The notes under the pieces are model-generated. The model ran no database searches. It was not told the origin of the DNA and saw only the letters and a list, made by a program, of their open reading frames with translations. DNA of 64,000 nucleotides from Acetatifactor sp. (lineage in GTDB: Bacteria > Bacillota > Clostridia > Lachnospirales > Lachnospiraceae): assembly GCA_016290775.1 (NCBI GenBank), contig JAEEVF010000002.1:62001-126000 (forward strand), read 5' to 3'. The translations under genes were made by a program, and so were the position numbers. This document shows, piece by piece, positions 8,995 through 17,543 of this stretch. Within the stretch, counting starts at the first letter, position 1. Each line of letters begins with the position of its first letter.

Positions 8995-9024
8995 AGAGCA
9001 GGGAGTGATCCCTGCTCTTTGTTC
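8995..9024 (+). terminator. Rho-independent terminator after the hydrogenase
   Basis: A perfect 10-bp stem AGAGCAGGGA / TCCCTGCTCT with a GTGA tetraloop (8995-9018), followed by a short T-rich stretch. It lies 19 bases behind the stop codon. Confidence 0.8.
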
Positions 9025-9060
9025 GCGTATAATAAAACTCTAATATGAAATGGAAACTAA

Positions 9061-9090
9061 TTGACATAAGTCGCACATGTCGGATATGAT
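9061..9090 (+). promoter_or_regulatory. Sigma-A type promoter of the lipoprotein gene
   Basis: TTGACA (9061-9066), an 18-bp spacer and TATGAT (9085-9090), 24 bases before the ATG of the lipoprotein gene. Confidence 0.65.
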
Positions 9091-9113
9091 GAAAATATGG
9101 GAGGTGATAGGGC

Positions 9114-9716
9114 ATGAAGAGCGTACGGATCATTGTTTTATTGTTAGTTGTTAGTTTGCTTATTGGATGTCAGAATACCGTTTCGAAGGAAACGCATAGT
9201 ACGCCATCCGCGGATCAAACTAGCGAGCCAGCAAAAGATATAGTTCCTTTTGAGATTCCAAATGAAATGAAGGTATATGAGTATGATGCCGAAAACATCT
9301 TGGGATTATGTGCAACATATGTAATGCCTGGGTTTTTCGCATGTAGATTCACGACCGATAAGGTTTTTGCCCAAGAATATGACAAGGATACATATGAGTC
9401 CTGTGGTTTTGTTGATTCAGGAGATGTAATTGTGCCATATCCTAGCGAAACCGTTTTGTCTGATGACTGCCTGTATATCATTGTCAGATATGAAGGAGAA
9501 GAATTGCCTGGAATCTGTATGCAGTCACAGAAGGGAATTAGTTTTTCAGTAAAGAGCCCGGCAGAGCCCCTAATAAAGTATACTAGAATAGATGACGGGG
9601 ATGCTTTAAATCAGCGTTTTATTCAAGTGACACAGAAATACGACTCAAAGCTAGAAAAATGGAATGAAAAGGAAGAGTTGGATGAACCTATTAAAATCAA
9701 AGTAGTATTTGATTAG
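9114..9716 (+). CDS. Lipoprotein of unknown function
   Basis: A 200-residue secreted lipoprotein. Residues 1-19 are a signal peptide ending in the lipobox LIGC with the lipidated Cys at 19, followed by a Ser/Thr-rich linker (residues 20-45). The rest, about 150 residues, shows alternating hydrophobic residues that suggest a beta-rich domain, but I recognise no family. The start has an excellent GGGAGGTGA 6 bases upstream. The gene opens an AT-richer block shared with the downstream CBM2-subtilisin gene 40 bases on. The two are likely co-transcribed, so a role in handling or tolerating that secreted protease is possible but unproven. Confidence 0.75.
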   Translation: MKSVRIIVLLLVVSLLIGCQNTVSKETHSTPSADQTSEPAKDIVPFEIPNEMKVYEYDAENILGLCATYVMPGFFACRFTTDKVFAQEYDKDTYESCGFVDSGDVIVPYPSETVLSDDCLYIIVRYEGEELPGICMQSQKGISFSVKSPAEPLIKYTRIDDGDALNQRFIQVTQKYDSKLEKWNEKEELDEPIKIKVVFD

Positions 9717-9756
9717 TGGGATGATTGGCGAAAGATGATTAGACTGGGGGAGAGAG

Positions 9757-10821
9757 ATGAGAAGAAGATTTTGCAGGCTTTTAATGTGTGCTGTTCTTGT
9801 GGTACTTATGTGCCTAAATAGATTGGACGATTTATGCGTCGTCCATGCGAAAACCCCAGAGCTTTCCGCACAAAAAACGAATGAATTTGGGAATGATTTG
9901 GGTTCGGTTTCTTTCCAGCATGATGAGGTCACGATAGATTTTAACTTGAACGGGAACTGGAATTCTGGACACAATATTACTGTTGTTATTCACAACGATT
10001 CAGAGATTGATTCTATTGAGAATTGGCAATTGGACTTTGATTATCCAGTATCCATTAGCAATATTTGGAACGCGAACATAAACAGCTCAGAGAATAACCA
10101 TTATGTGGTTAAAAACTGTGGTTGGAATAAGGACATAGGAGCCCAGGAAAGCGTGACTTTTGGTTTTTCCTGTAACGATGCTTTTGACGGCTTCCCAGTT
10201 GACTGTCGTCTGCATGATGGAAGCAGAAGCAAATTGGATTTCGATTCTTTCAAAGTGTCGATATCGAACTCTTGGGACAATGGATGCACGGGAACGATTG
10301 TGATCAATAACACTTCCGATCACAGGATTGAGGATTGGATGGTGGAGTTTGATTGCTATGGCATTGTCGAAAGTGTTTGGGATGGACGGGTGGTTGCGAA
10401 TAATGGTAATCATTATACTGTAAAAAACGCAGGATATAATTATGCAATTGAAGCGGGGGCTTCTGCATCGTTTGGCTTTCTGATCAGTGGAAAAAATGAT
10501 GCAGATTGCATATGCAATCTTATGCTCATGGCAGATCAGGAAGAGCTCATTAGCAATCAAGATACATCAATAAGTGTTGAAAATGATCCAGAAATCGGAA
10601 TAATCTATCGAAAAGCATTTGACAAAGAAGATATTTGCTTTGATGAAGCTACGGGTGTTAAATATCTTGAGAACCAATTGCTGATCAGCGCATTCCCGGG
10701 GGTTGATAAACAGATAATTGAGAAGATGGCTGCTGAGATTCAGGCAGAGGTGGTTGGTTATATAGAGCTATCAAACGATTACCAATTGGATTGTTGGATA
10801 ATCGGACATTTGAAGACCTAA
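9757..10821 (+). CDS. N-terminal part of a secreted subtilisin-like protein: signal peptide, two CBM2-like domains, start of propeptide (frameshifted)
   Basis: The first 354 residues of what appears to be one longer gene. Residues 1-30 form a signal peptide. Two repeats of about 100 residues follow (about 55-155 and 160-262), each with the pattern of family 2 carbohydrate-binding modules: a W near the start, IENWQLDF or IEDWMVEF, a conserved W in IWNANI or VWDGRV, then VKNxGxNxxIxAxxSxxFGF. The C-terminal part (from about 290) matches the prodomain that precedes subtilisins (LLISAFPGVDKQIIEKMAAE). The frame then breaks: one extra base near 10788 would join it smoothly to the protease gene at 10791. 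GGGGGAGAGAG supports the start at 9757. The gene may be an inactivated allele, or there may be a base error. Confidence 0.75.
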   Translation: MRRRFCRLLMCAVLVVLMCLNRLDDLCVVHAKTPELSAQKTNEFGNDLGSVSFQHDEVTIDFNLNGNWNSGHNITVVIHNDSEIDSIENWQLDFDYPVSISNIWNANINSSENNHYVVKNCGWNKDIGAQESVTFGFSCNDAFDGFPVDCRLHDGSRSKLDFDSFKVSISNSWDNGCTGTIVINNTSDHRIEDWMVEFDCYGIVESVWDGRVVANNGNHYTVKNAGYNYAIEAGASASFGFLISGKNDADCICNLMLMADQEELISNQDTSISVENDPEIGIIYRKAFDKEDICFDEATGVKYLENQLLISAFPGVDKQIIEKMAAEIQAEVVGYIELSNDYQLDCWIIGHLKT

Positions 10822-12641
10822 ATGTGCTCTGTGAATACTGTATGGGTTTGCCGTATATAAGCTATTGTTCGCCTAATTATTCATATGTTGTCACAAAGGA
10901 CGATAATTCGCCTTGGGAAGACGCACTTTTTACTGACAACTTAAGGGCATGGCAGAAATCAGATTTTTTGACTGTTTACTATAGTGATGAGTCCTCGGTT
11001 CCAGATGAGGCAAGTCTTACATGCTTGACTGGAGACAACTGGGGATTAAAGGCTTTGAATGTTCCAGCAGCATGGGAAAAGAATGAGAATGCAAGTCCTG
11101 TAAGAGTTGGGATTTACGATCATGGATTTGCGTCATGGCATGAAGATTTATCTTTTGAAAAACAGTATAACAATGATCAGTCTGCCGATGACGGTTCGCA
11201 TGGCACGCATGTGGCCGGAATCATTGGCGCAAAGCATAACGGAATTGGCATGGCTGGTGTATGCCCCAATGTTAAGCTATATACATATTCGTTTGTGGGA
11301 GGTGATTGTGATATTCTTGCAGATAAAATTGCGTTTGCATCATTGATAGGGAACCATGTAAAGGTAATAAACTACAGCCAAGGCATTGCGACAGAGGTAG
11401 AATATGCGGCATCAAAAGGAAATGAGAAAGCCAGAAACGCAATCTTAAACAACGGTAAGATAATGGAAGAGTTTTTACTTAAAGTATATGGATTGGGGTA
11501 TGATTTTCTTATTGTTACAACCGCAGGAAACACAAATGATAAAAGGTTTGTAAAGGCTGATAATATTCTGAAATTTCCTTATGGCTATAAGGAAGCAGAA
11601 GCAGACGATTCTAGTGCGACCAAAGATGTTGAAATACTTGCATGCTATAATTCGGCACTAAATAGTATTATAAATCCCGTTGTCAGAAATAGGATTATAA
11701 CCGTTGGTTCCATAGGGCATCTTTATCATGGTAATGTTCTAGATAAATACAATGTGCATCGGTGCACAAATGCAGGGGACAGATTAGATGTGTTCGCTCC
11801 GGGCAAGGAGATTCTTAGCACGGTACCTTCTGATTTTCCAAAAACAGAAGTAAAAGGGTACGCTCTTATGTCCGGAACATCGCAGGCGGCGCCATATATT
11901 TCCGGAATTGCCGCGCTTATGTTTCAGGCAAATCCGCAGATAAGTGCAAGGGAAGTAAAGAGGATTCTTTGTGATTCGGGCAACAAAATATGCACTTTTA
12001 CGGATGGGCTAGGATTTGAACATCCCATGCCAAATGCGGAAATCTGTGTGACAAAGGCTGCCGAAGCACCTGGATCGAATCAGTCTCAAAATGAAGGCTA
12101 CAATGGGATTATTACTGGGCAAATGACAGACTTGGAGGGGAAGGGAATCAAGGACATGACGGTTTGCGTAACGCATTCCGGTACGGACGTGGAATCAAAT
12201 GCCAGCATATTCTGCTTCCAAACCAGTGCGGATGGAACTTATGTCTGTTCCGTGCCTAATGGTACATATGATATTTTGATCTACAAAGAAGGTCGAGTTC
12301 CTTGCAAGATTTATGGGGTAACGGTCACGGCAGAAGAGGTTACGCAACTGGAAACAATTTATGTCGCAGGGCTGGAAATGGATACGTACGGCGCAAAACT
12401 GGCGCAAGGAAAGGTGGCATATTCAACTGGTAAGGGGATCCCTAACGTAAGGATTCGGTTACGGCTGGGATGGAACAACCTAACGGGGGCATATGTAAGG
12501 GACAAATCCGGCAACATCATCCAAGCGACCACGGATTATGATGGCATGTTTAGTTTTTATGTACCAAGGGGTATTTATACGATTGAGATTTTTAAGGAAG
12601 GCTTAGATTTTGGACCACGTAATGCCATCTTGATGAGGTAA
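10791..12641 (+). CDS. Subtilisin-like (S8) serine protease with C-terminal carboxypeptidase-regulatory-like domains; downstream part of the frameshifted gene
   Basis: Continues the upstream frame after a one-base shift; the TTG at 10791 has no ribosome site and is unlikely to be a true start. The catalytic triad is complete: Asp in VGIYDHGF, His in DGSHGTHVAGIIGA, Ser in LMSGTSQAAPYISG, with the oxyanion Asn in TTAGNTND. After the protease domain (to about residue 420) lie two beta-sandwich repeats of the carboxypeptidase-regulatory/CnaB type, each with a GxITGxMTDxxGKGI or GKVAYSTGKGIPNV opening and a TxxDGxF closing strand. The second stops at ILMR without an anchor. A joined product would be about 970 residues: a cellulose-binding secreted protease. 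AT-richer codon use sets it apart from most genes here. Confidence 0.82.
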   Translation: MLDNRTFEDLNVLCEYCMGLPYISYCSPNYSYVVTKDDNSPWEDALFTDNLRAWQKSDFLTVYYSDESSVPDEASLTCLTGDNWGLKALNVPAAWEKNENASPVRVGIYDHGFASWHEDLSFEKQYNNDQSADDGSHGTHVAGIIGAKHNGIGMAGVCPNVKLYTYSFVGGDCDILADKIAFASLIGNHVKVINYSQGIATEVEYAASKGNEKARNAILNNGKIMEEFLLKVYGLGYDFLIVTTAGNTNDKRFVKADNILKFPYGYKEAEADDSSATKDVEILACYNSALNSIINPVVRNRIITVGSIGHLYHGNVLDKYNVHRCTNAGDRLDVFAPGKEILSTVPSDFPKTEVKGYALMSGTSQAAPYISGIAALMFQANPQISAREVKRILCDSGNKICTFTDGLGFEHPMPNAEICVTKAAEAPGSNQSQNEGYNGIITGQMTDLEGKGIKDMTVCVTHSGTDVESNASIFCFQTSADGTYVCSVPNGTYDILIYKEGRVPCKIYGVTVTAEEVTQLETIYVAGLEMDTYGAKLAQGKVAYSTGKGIPNVRIRLRLGWNNLTGAYVRDKSGNIIQATTDYDGMFSFYVPRGIYTIEIFKEGLDFGPRNAILMR

Positions 12642-12657
12642 GACTTAGTTAAACAAA

Positions 12658-12692
12658 AGCGCCGGAGTGGAAAGCACTCTGGCGCTTTTTGT
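12658..12692. terminator. Bidirectional rho-independent terminator
   Basis: Stem AGCGCCGGAGTG / CACTCTGGCGCT with a GAAA loop, followed by TTTTTG on the plus strand and TTTTGTTT on the minus strand. It separates the convergent protease gene and ptsI. Confidence 0.85.
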
Positions 12693-12725
12693 CGAGTTTT
12701 TTATCTTGTCGAGATTCTTTTGCGC

Positions 12726-14435
12726 CTACAGGCGGATGTTTCGGATGGCGGCTCTAAGGGGAAGGACGCTGGCCGGTGAAACGGAAAGCTCATGGACACC
12801 CATGCGAAGGAAGGTCTCCGTAAGGGACGGGTCGGAAGCAAGCTCTCCACAGATGGCGACGGGGATCCTGTTTGCGCGTGCATTTTCCACAGCCGTTTTG
12901 ATCAGCCGCATGACGGCCTCGTGGTGCGTGTCACAAAACGGTTCCAGACTTGCGTTTTGCCGGTCGAGAGCGAGTGTATATTGCGTGAGGTCATTCGTGC
13001 CAATGCTGAAGAAATCCACCAAGGGAGCGAGCCTATCGCTGATCAGGGCGGCAGCAGGCGTTTCGATCATAATGCCAAGCTCCGTCATTTCGTTATAGGG
13101 GATGCCCTCTTTTTCAAGCTCGGAGCGCACTTCCTCGCATATACTTTGGATCTGCGTCACTTCAGAAGTGCATGTGATCATCGGGAAAAGGATGCCAAGG
13201 TTTCCGTAAACGGAAGCGCGGTACAGCGCGCGAAGCTGCGTTTTGAAAAGTGACGGCTGTGTCAGGCACAGGCGGATGGCGCGAAGACCAAGCGCGGGAT
13301 TCTCTTCATGTGCTAATTGTAAGGAGTCTAGCTGCTTGTCTGCGCCGATGTCAAGCGTTCGGATGACGACTCTCTTGTCACCCATGAGCTCAAGCACCTT
13401 GCGGTAGCTTTTGAACTGCTCCTCCTCGGAGGGAAGGTCCTTTCCGGAAAGGTACAGGAACTCGCTGCGGAAAAGGCCGATGCCGTCCGCACCGCATTCT
13501 AAGGCGTCTGCCGCCTCCTGCGCGGAGCCTATGTTGGCACAGATTTCCACCTTCGTGCCGTCCAGGGTGATGCTCTCCTTGTCCTTTAGGCTTTGCAGCC
13601 TTTCGGATTCGTCCTTGCTTTCTGCCTGCTTTCGCAGCATGGCAAGGCGCGTTGCGGAATCAGGGTTGATATATACGGTTCCGGTAAAGCCGTCAACGAT
13701 GATCGGCTCGCCGTCTTTTAAGTCTTTCAGGAATTCTTCGCCAATGCCTACAACTGCCGGGATACGCCGGCCCTTCGCGAGAATCGCCACATGTGAGGTT
13801 AAGGACCCTTGTGCCGTCACAAAGGCGAGGATCCGATCCTTATCCAGCTTCATGGTATCGCTGGGCGTTAAGTCCTGCGCACACAGGATCAAATTTGCGC
13901 CCGACGTCATGCTTCCGCAAACAATCGGGTCCGCACCTGTGGTTGCGCCTTCAGCCACCTTAGTTTGTGAGGCGACATCCTTGTGCGTGCCCTGTCCATC
14001 CGAGACAGAGGCGAGGCACAGGATCAGGCGTTCTGCCACGTCACAAATGTCCGAGGAGCGCTCCGAAAGCATAGGATCACCGAGCGACGAAAACATATCC
14101 GCGATTTCCTTGGCAGCCTCTGAGACGGCGTGCTCTGCATTGCAGGACTCTTCCGAGATTTTTTGCTTGATCAGCGTCTGGAATTCCTGATCGGCGAGCA
14201 GCATTTCATGGCCCTCAAAGATCTGCGCAAGAGAGGCGTTGGTCTCTTCTTTTGCCTTGCTTTGAAGCTCGCGGAGCTGCTGGAAAGCGATCTCGTTCGC
14301 GCGCTCAAGGCGTGCAAATTCCGCGGGAATCTCCTTTGCGACGTGGGAAGACACGTCAAAAGACTCACGCTGATACATGGCCGTCGTTCCAAAGGCTATG
14401 GCGCCGTAAACGCCCTTTCCATGATAGGTCTTCAT
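12726..14435 (-). CDS. ptsI: Phosphoenolpyruvate-protein phosphotransferase (PTS enzyme I)
   Basis: A 569-residue cytoplasmic enzyme that moves phosphate from PEP to HPr. The phosphohistidine domain carries H215 in SLTSHVAILAKGRRIPAVVG, and the PEP-binding barrel has GLFRSEFLYL, RTLDIGADKQ, a typical GTNDLTQYTLALDR and CGELASDP with the catalytic Cys. There is an unusual low-complexity stretch of about 30 residues (145-175) just before the swivelling phosphohistidine domain. The start at 14435 follows GGGAGG. It is the last gene of a minus-strand run that begins with a GntR regulator, only 19 bases behind an ABC permease gene. No ptsH (HPr) gene lies beside it, which is uncommon. Its transcription may depend on the GntR promoter or on an unseen internal one. 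Confidence 0.92.
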   Translation of the reverse strand: MKTYHGKGVYGAIAFGTTAMYQRESFDVSSHVAKEIPAEFARLERANEIAFQQLRELQSKAKEETNASLAQIFEGHEMLLADQEFQTLIKQKISEESCNAEHAVSEAAKEIADMFSSLGDPMLSERSSDICDVAERLILCLASVSDGQGTHKDVASQTKVAEGATTGADPIVCGSMTSGANLILCAQDLTPSDTMKLDKDRILAFVTAQGSLTSHVAILAKGRRIPAVVGIGEEFLKDLKDGEPIIVDGFTGTVYINPDSATRLAMLRKQAESKDESERLQSLKDKESITLDGTKVEICANIGSAQEAADALECGADGIGLFRSEFLYLSGKDLPSEEEQFKSYRKVLELMGDKRVVIRTLDIGADKQLDSLQLAHEENPALGLRAIRLCLTQPSLFKTQLRALYRASVYGNLGILFPMITCTSEVTQIQSICEEVRSELEKEGIPYNEMTELGIMIETPAAALISDRLAPLVDFFSIGTNDLTQYTLALDRQNASLEPFCDTHHEAVMRLIKTAVENARANRIPVAICGELASDPSLTETFLRMGVHELSVSPASVLPLRAAIRNIRL

Positions 14436-14454
14436 CCTTCTGCCTCCCTATAAT

Positions 14455-15123
14455 TTAATATTCCTTTTTGCTCATGATCCCTGAACTGATCTTCATGGCG
14501 ATGAAGAAGATGACAAAGGCAATGACAAAGCATGCGATAAGGACGGCGTATTTCGGAAGGGAAGAGAGCTTGGCAAGGAAGTATTCAAGCTCGATCCTGT
14601 CAGTGTCCTTGAGCAGATCCATAAAGATCTTTTTGCCAAGGAAGGCGGTGCCGACCACCAAACCGCAGATGACGAGCAATACGATGCGGCCCTTATCAGC
14701 ACCGTACTTTAGGTTGATGGGGATCATCACGCTGATGATGATCAGGAAGAACGGGACGAAAGCGATGTCCATGCCCAGCAGGTCGAGAAGGTCAAACTCC
14801 TTTTGCTGAAGGAGGATGGTGATAAAATGTACGACAACCCCGGTACCCCAGCTGACAAACAAACCGATCAGAGAGAAGAGGAATTTCTCCTGGGCATAGG
14901 TCTTGCCGCTAACGGGAAGGCTCATCAGAAAAGGCATGCCGTTATCAAAGGTGTCATAAGAGATCGTCGTCAGCACCAGCAGGGATCCGATCATCGTAAA
15001 ATAGGATACCACAAAGGTGCTGTCCATTGCAAAGCTCAGCATGATGGCGCTGGCAATATAGATGATAAACAATTTTTTCTGCTTGATCAAAATCAAGATA
15101 TCTTTTTCTAATAGTCCATTCAT
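14455..15123 (-). CDS. ABC-2 type transporter permease
   Basis: A 222-residue membrane protein with about six hydrophobic segments, the partner of the ATPase encoded immediately upstream. The pattern (short N-terminal amphipathic helix, a conserved loop near FDNGMPFLMSLPVSGKTYAQEKF, paired helices) is that of small ABC-2 permeases found with YtrA/YtrB-type regulators and ATPases, often linked to antimicrobial or cell-wall stress. The start is set at 15123, because GGAGGG lies 7 bases upstream; a longer TTG start at 15138 would sit inside that site. It starts one base after the ATPase stop codon, so the two are translationally coupled. The substrate cannot be read from the sequence. Confidence 0.8.
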   Translation of the reverse strand: MNGLLEKDILILIKQKKLFIIYIASAIMLSFAMDSTFVVSYFTMIGSLLVLTTISYDTFDNGMPFLMSLPVSGKTYAQEKFLFSLIGLFVSWGTGVVVHFITILLQQKEFDLLDLLGMDIAFVPFFLIIISVMIPINLKYGADKGRIVLLVICGLVVGTAFLGKKIFMDLLKDTDRIELEYFLAKLSSLPKYAVLIACFVIAFVIFFIAMKISSGIMSKKEY

Positions 15124-15124
15124 G

Positions 15125-15970
15125 TTATTTCCCTCCAAGCATGATCATGATCATGTCATCAAGATTGCCGTTTTCAACTACGATATTAGGATAGTTGTCG
15201 AGATAGAATTGTTTTTCGTTGGTCAGACAGGAGTAACCAAAGGACTCCTTTCTTTTTGCGATCAGATATTGCTGATCAATCTTTGCAAATTCATCCTCGC
15301 CGATCTTTAGGATGCCGTATTGACCGAGGATGGTGTCCGTGTCTTCATGTAACAGGATCTGTCCCTTGTGGATCATGTAGATATCATCGCAAAGGCCTTC
15401 TAAGTCAGAGGAAATGTGAGAGCTGATCAGAATCGAGCGCTCATTGTCCTGGTCCAAATAGTTGCGGAGCATGTCAAGCAGCTCGTTTCTGGCGAGGACG
15501 TCAAGGCCTGAGGTGGGCTCGTCGAGAACCAAAAGCTTTGCATTATGGCTGATGGCCACGAGAACGCGGAGCTTTGCCTTCATGCCGGTGGAGAAATCCT
15601 TGAGATCCTTATCCATCGGAAGTCCCTGCTCCTTGCACTGCTCCAAAAAGAATTTCTCATCAAATTCCGGGTAGGTTTTTCTTAGGATTTTTACGATCTC
15701 CTTGATGCTCAGCATCATGCTAAAGCCGGAATCGGAGAGCGCAACGCCAAGGTTTTCCTTATCCTTGGAAGAAAAGTGCCTAGGATCCGCTCCCAAAACC
15801 TCGATGGTTCCGCCGTCCGGCTTGATGAGGCCCAGGATCGCTTTGATCGTGGTGCTTTTTCCGGCGCCGTTCTTTCCGATGAGGCCTGTTACGGTCCCTG
15901 CGGGAACCGCTAAGGAAATGCTCAGTGAAAAATCTTTATAGTTCTTTTGAAGATTTGTAATTTTGATCAT
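15125..15970 (-). CDS. ABC transporter ATP-binding protein (YtrB/BcrA-like)
   Basis: A 281-residue ATPase. Walker A is GKNGAGKST (residues about 32-40), the signature is FSTGMKAKL, and Walker B is LLVLDEPTSGLD, followed by an H-loop in SSHISSDLE. The relaxed signature STGM rather than LSGGQ is typical of ATPases that pair with ABC-2 permeases. A C-terminal region of about 70 residues follows the core. It lies between the GntR regulator (39 bases upstream) and the permease, in the order regulator-ATPase-permease known from ytrA-type operons. It probably exports a lipid, peptide or antibiotic, or senses cell-wall stress; which one is not visible. Confidence 0.88.
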   Translation of the reverse strand: MIKITNLQKNYKDFSLSISLAVPAGTVTGLIGKNGAGKSTTIKAILGLIKPDGGTIEVLGADPRHFSSKDKENLGVALSDSGFSMMLSIKEIVKILRKTYPEFDEKFFLEQCKEQGLPMDKDLKDFSTGMKAKLRVLVAISHNAKLLVLDEPTSGLDVLARNELLDMLRNYLDQDNERSILISSHISSDLEGLCDDIYMIHKGQILLHEDTDTILGQYGILKIGEDEFAKIDQQYLIAKRKESFGYSCLTNEKQFYLDNYPNIVVENGNLDDMIMIMLGGK

Positions 15971-16009
15971 ATTCTTTTCAATCCTTTTCTGATCTTTTTG
16001 AAACGTTGG

Positions 16010-16384
16010 TTAATTGTCTGCGAGAATAATCTCCAGTATTTCACGGATCTCATCATCCGTGAGGCCTACGGTTTTTGCCTTGGAGACGGCAAGGGAGAAA
16101 TCCTCCTCCACTGCCTTTTTACGGGCTTCCACTGCAAGCTGCCTGTCCATGGCGGCAACATAGGTGCCCTTTCCGTGCACGGTGACCACGAAGCCTTCTT
16201 CTTCCAGCTTGTCGTAAGCCTTCTTGACGGTCAGGGCGCTGATCTTTAGTTCATTGGAGAAGGTACGCACGGAGGGAAGCGCTTCCCCCTCGGCGAGACC
16301 GCCCTCAATGATCTCTTGCTTGAGCTGAGCTACAAGCTGCTCATAAACTGGCACCATGGATGAGTTATTTAAGATAATATGCAT
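16010..16384 (-). CDS. GntR-family regulator, YtrA type
   Basis: A 124-residue repressor-type protein. A winged helix-turn-helix fills residues about 8-75 (PVYEQLVAQLKQEIIEGGL, LPSVRTFSNELKISALTVKKAYDKLEEEGFV, HGKGTYV). The C-terminal tail is a short helical dimerisation region, as in YtrA, with no ligand domain of the FadR or HutC kind. The start at 16384 (MHIIL) gives the family's usual length; a longer in-frame reading to 16510 would run through the promoter itself. Its promoter contains the symmetric sequence AACAGTT-N3-AACTGTT between -35 and -10, so autorepression is likely. It heads the operon with the ABC genes and ptsI. Confidence 0.85.
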   Translation of the reverse strand: MHIILNNSSMVPVYEQLVAQLKQEIIEGGLAEGEALPSVRTFSNELKISALTVKKAYDKLEEEGFVVTVHGKGTYVAAMDRQLAVEARKKAVEEDFSLAVSKAKTVGLTDDEIREILEIILADN

Positions 16385-16481
16385 ATTTTTGTTACCCTTT
16401 CTTGTAAACAGTGACTTTGTACGCGCTATACAAGGTTCTGGAGACACTTGCGCAGGTGTCATCCCGCTGTCTACAGTAAAC

Positions 16482-16510
16482 AGTATATAACAGTTTAGAA
16501 CTGTTGTCAA
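16482..16510 (-). promoter_or_regulatory. Promoter with built-in operator for the GntR-ABC-ptsI operon
   Basis: On the minus strand TTGACA (16510-16505) and TATACT (16487-16482) are separated by 17 bases. The spacer holds a perfect inverted repeat, AACAGTT-TAG-AACTGTT (16489-16505), and a further AACTGTT copy lies at 16509-16515. The position fits binding of the GntR protein to its own promoter. Confidence 0.8.
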
Positions 16511-16605
16511 CTGTTATATGGTGTTTATTCAAAAAATTTTATATATCCTTCCGACGTGGAGCCGGGGAAGGTCGATAAGATGGCAGTTTTCAACAAATGC
16601 AATGC

Positions 16606-16634
16606 TTGAAGAGAACGCGGAAAGATGATATAAT
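16606..16634 (+). promoter_or_regulatory. Promoter of the degV-like gene
   Basis: TTGAAG (16606-16611), a 17-bp spacer and a consensus TATAAT (16629-16634), followed 27 bases later by AGGAGG and the ATG. Confidence 0.8.
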
Positions 16635-16671
16635 AATAGAAATTTGGAACTGCGTACTAAAGGAGGTCATC

Positions 16672-17529
16672 ATGGCCAAAATCGGCATAGCTTCAGACAG
16701 CACTTGCGATCTTTCTCAGGAATTACTGGACCGGTATGGGATCGCCATTCTTCCGCTCCACGTAATACTGGAAGATAAGGAGTTCCGCGACGGCGTAGAC
16801 ATCACGCCCAAGGACATCTATGCCTGGTCAGATCAGACCAAGAAGACGCCCAAGACGGCAGCTTTTTCACCGACAGAGGCGGAGGAATTCTTGAAGGAAC
16901 AGCTGAAGACCTGTGACGAACTGATCTTTTTTGACGTTTCCGACACCATGTCGTCGAGCAGGAGCGTCATGCAGGTGGCGGCGCAGACGATCGGTGTTTC
17001 AGACAAAGTATATGTGATCGATTCCATGAATCTTTCCACGGGCATTGGCCTTCTTGTCGTGGAGGCAGCCATCCTTGCGAAGGAAGCGGACAGTGCCAAG
17101 GCGGTTGTGGATGAGGTGCTCGCGCTAAGACCCAGGGTGCGTGCAAGCTTTGTCGTGGACACTTTGGTATATCTTTACAGGGGCGGCAGGTGCAGCGGCA
17201 CGGCGGCGCTCCTTGGCAGCACCATCAAGCTTCATCCCAGCATTCACGTGATCGACGGCAGCATGCAGGTGGGAAAGAAATATCGTGGCAACATGGATCG
17301 TGTCGTGAAAAATTACGTGGACGATCAGATCGAACAAATGAAGGGAGCGGAGCCCGCGCGCATCTTCATTACCCATTCCGGAAGCGATAAGGCGATTGTT
17401 GACGCCGTGAGAGAGCAGCTTTCGGAGCTGGGCTACTTTAAGGAAATCATTGAGACTCGCGCCGGCAGCGTCATTTCAAGTCATTGCGGTCCCGGAACCC
17501 TTGGAGTTTTGTTCATCGCAGGAAAATAA
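16672..17529 (+). CDS. DegV/FakB-like fatty-acid-binding protein
   Basis: A 285-residue protein of the DegV family, whose studied members (FakB) hold a fatty acid and present it to the kinase FakA for phosphorylation. Family marks are visible: the opening KIGIASDSTCDLS, the SPTEAEEF segment, DVSDTMSSSRS, the STGIGLLV helix, YLYRGGRCSGTAA and KLHPSIHV, and a late HSGSDKA. The start at 16672 follows AGGAGG 6 bases away and removes 25 residues of non-family sequence from the longest reading. No fakA lies nearby, which is normal. It is a single-gene unit with its own promoter. Lipid binding is inferred from the family. Confidence 0.88.
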   Translation: MAKIGIASDSTCDLSQELLDRYGIAILPLHVILEDKEFRDGVDITPKDIYAWSDQTKKTPKTAAFSPTEAEEFLKEQLKTCDELIFFDVSDTMSSSRSVMQVAAQTIGVSDKVYVIDSMNLSTGIGLLVVEAAILAKEADSAKAVVDEVLALRPRVRASFVVDTLVYLYRGGRCSGTAALLGSTIKLHPSIHVIDGSMQVGKKYRGNMDRVVKNYVDDQIEQMKGAEPARIFITHSGSDKAIVDAVREQLSELGYFKEIIETRAGSVISSHCGPGTLGVLFIAGK

Positions 17530-17543
17530 ATCCTGGATTTCTC

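Noticed and set aside
10771..10815. Programmed ribosomal frameshift in the CBM2-subtilisin gene
   Set aside because: No X-XXY-YYZ slippery heptamer or clear downstream stem was found at the switch point; a lost base or a sequence error is simpler.
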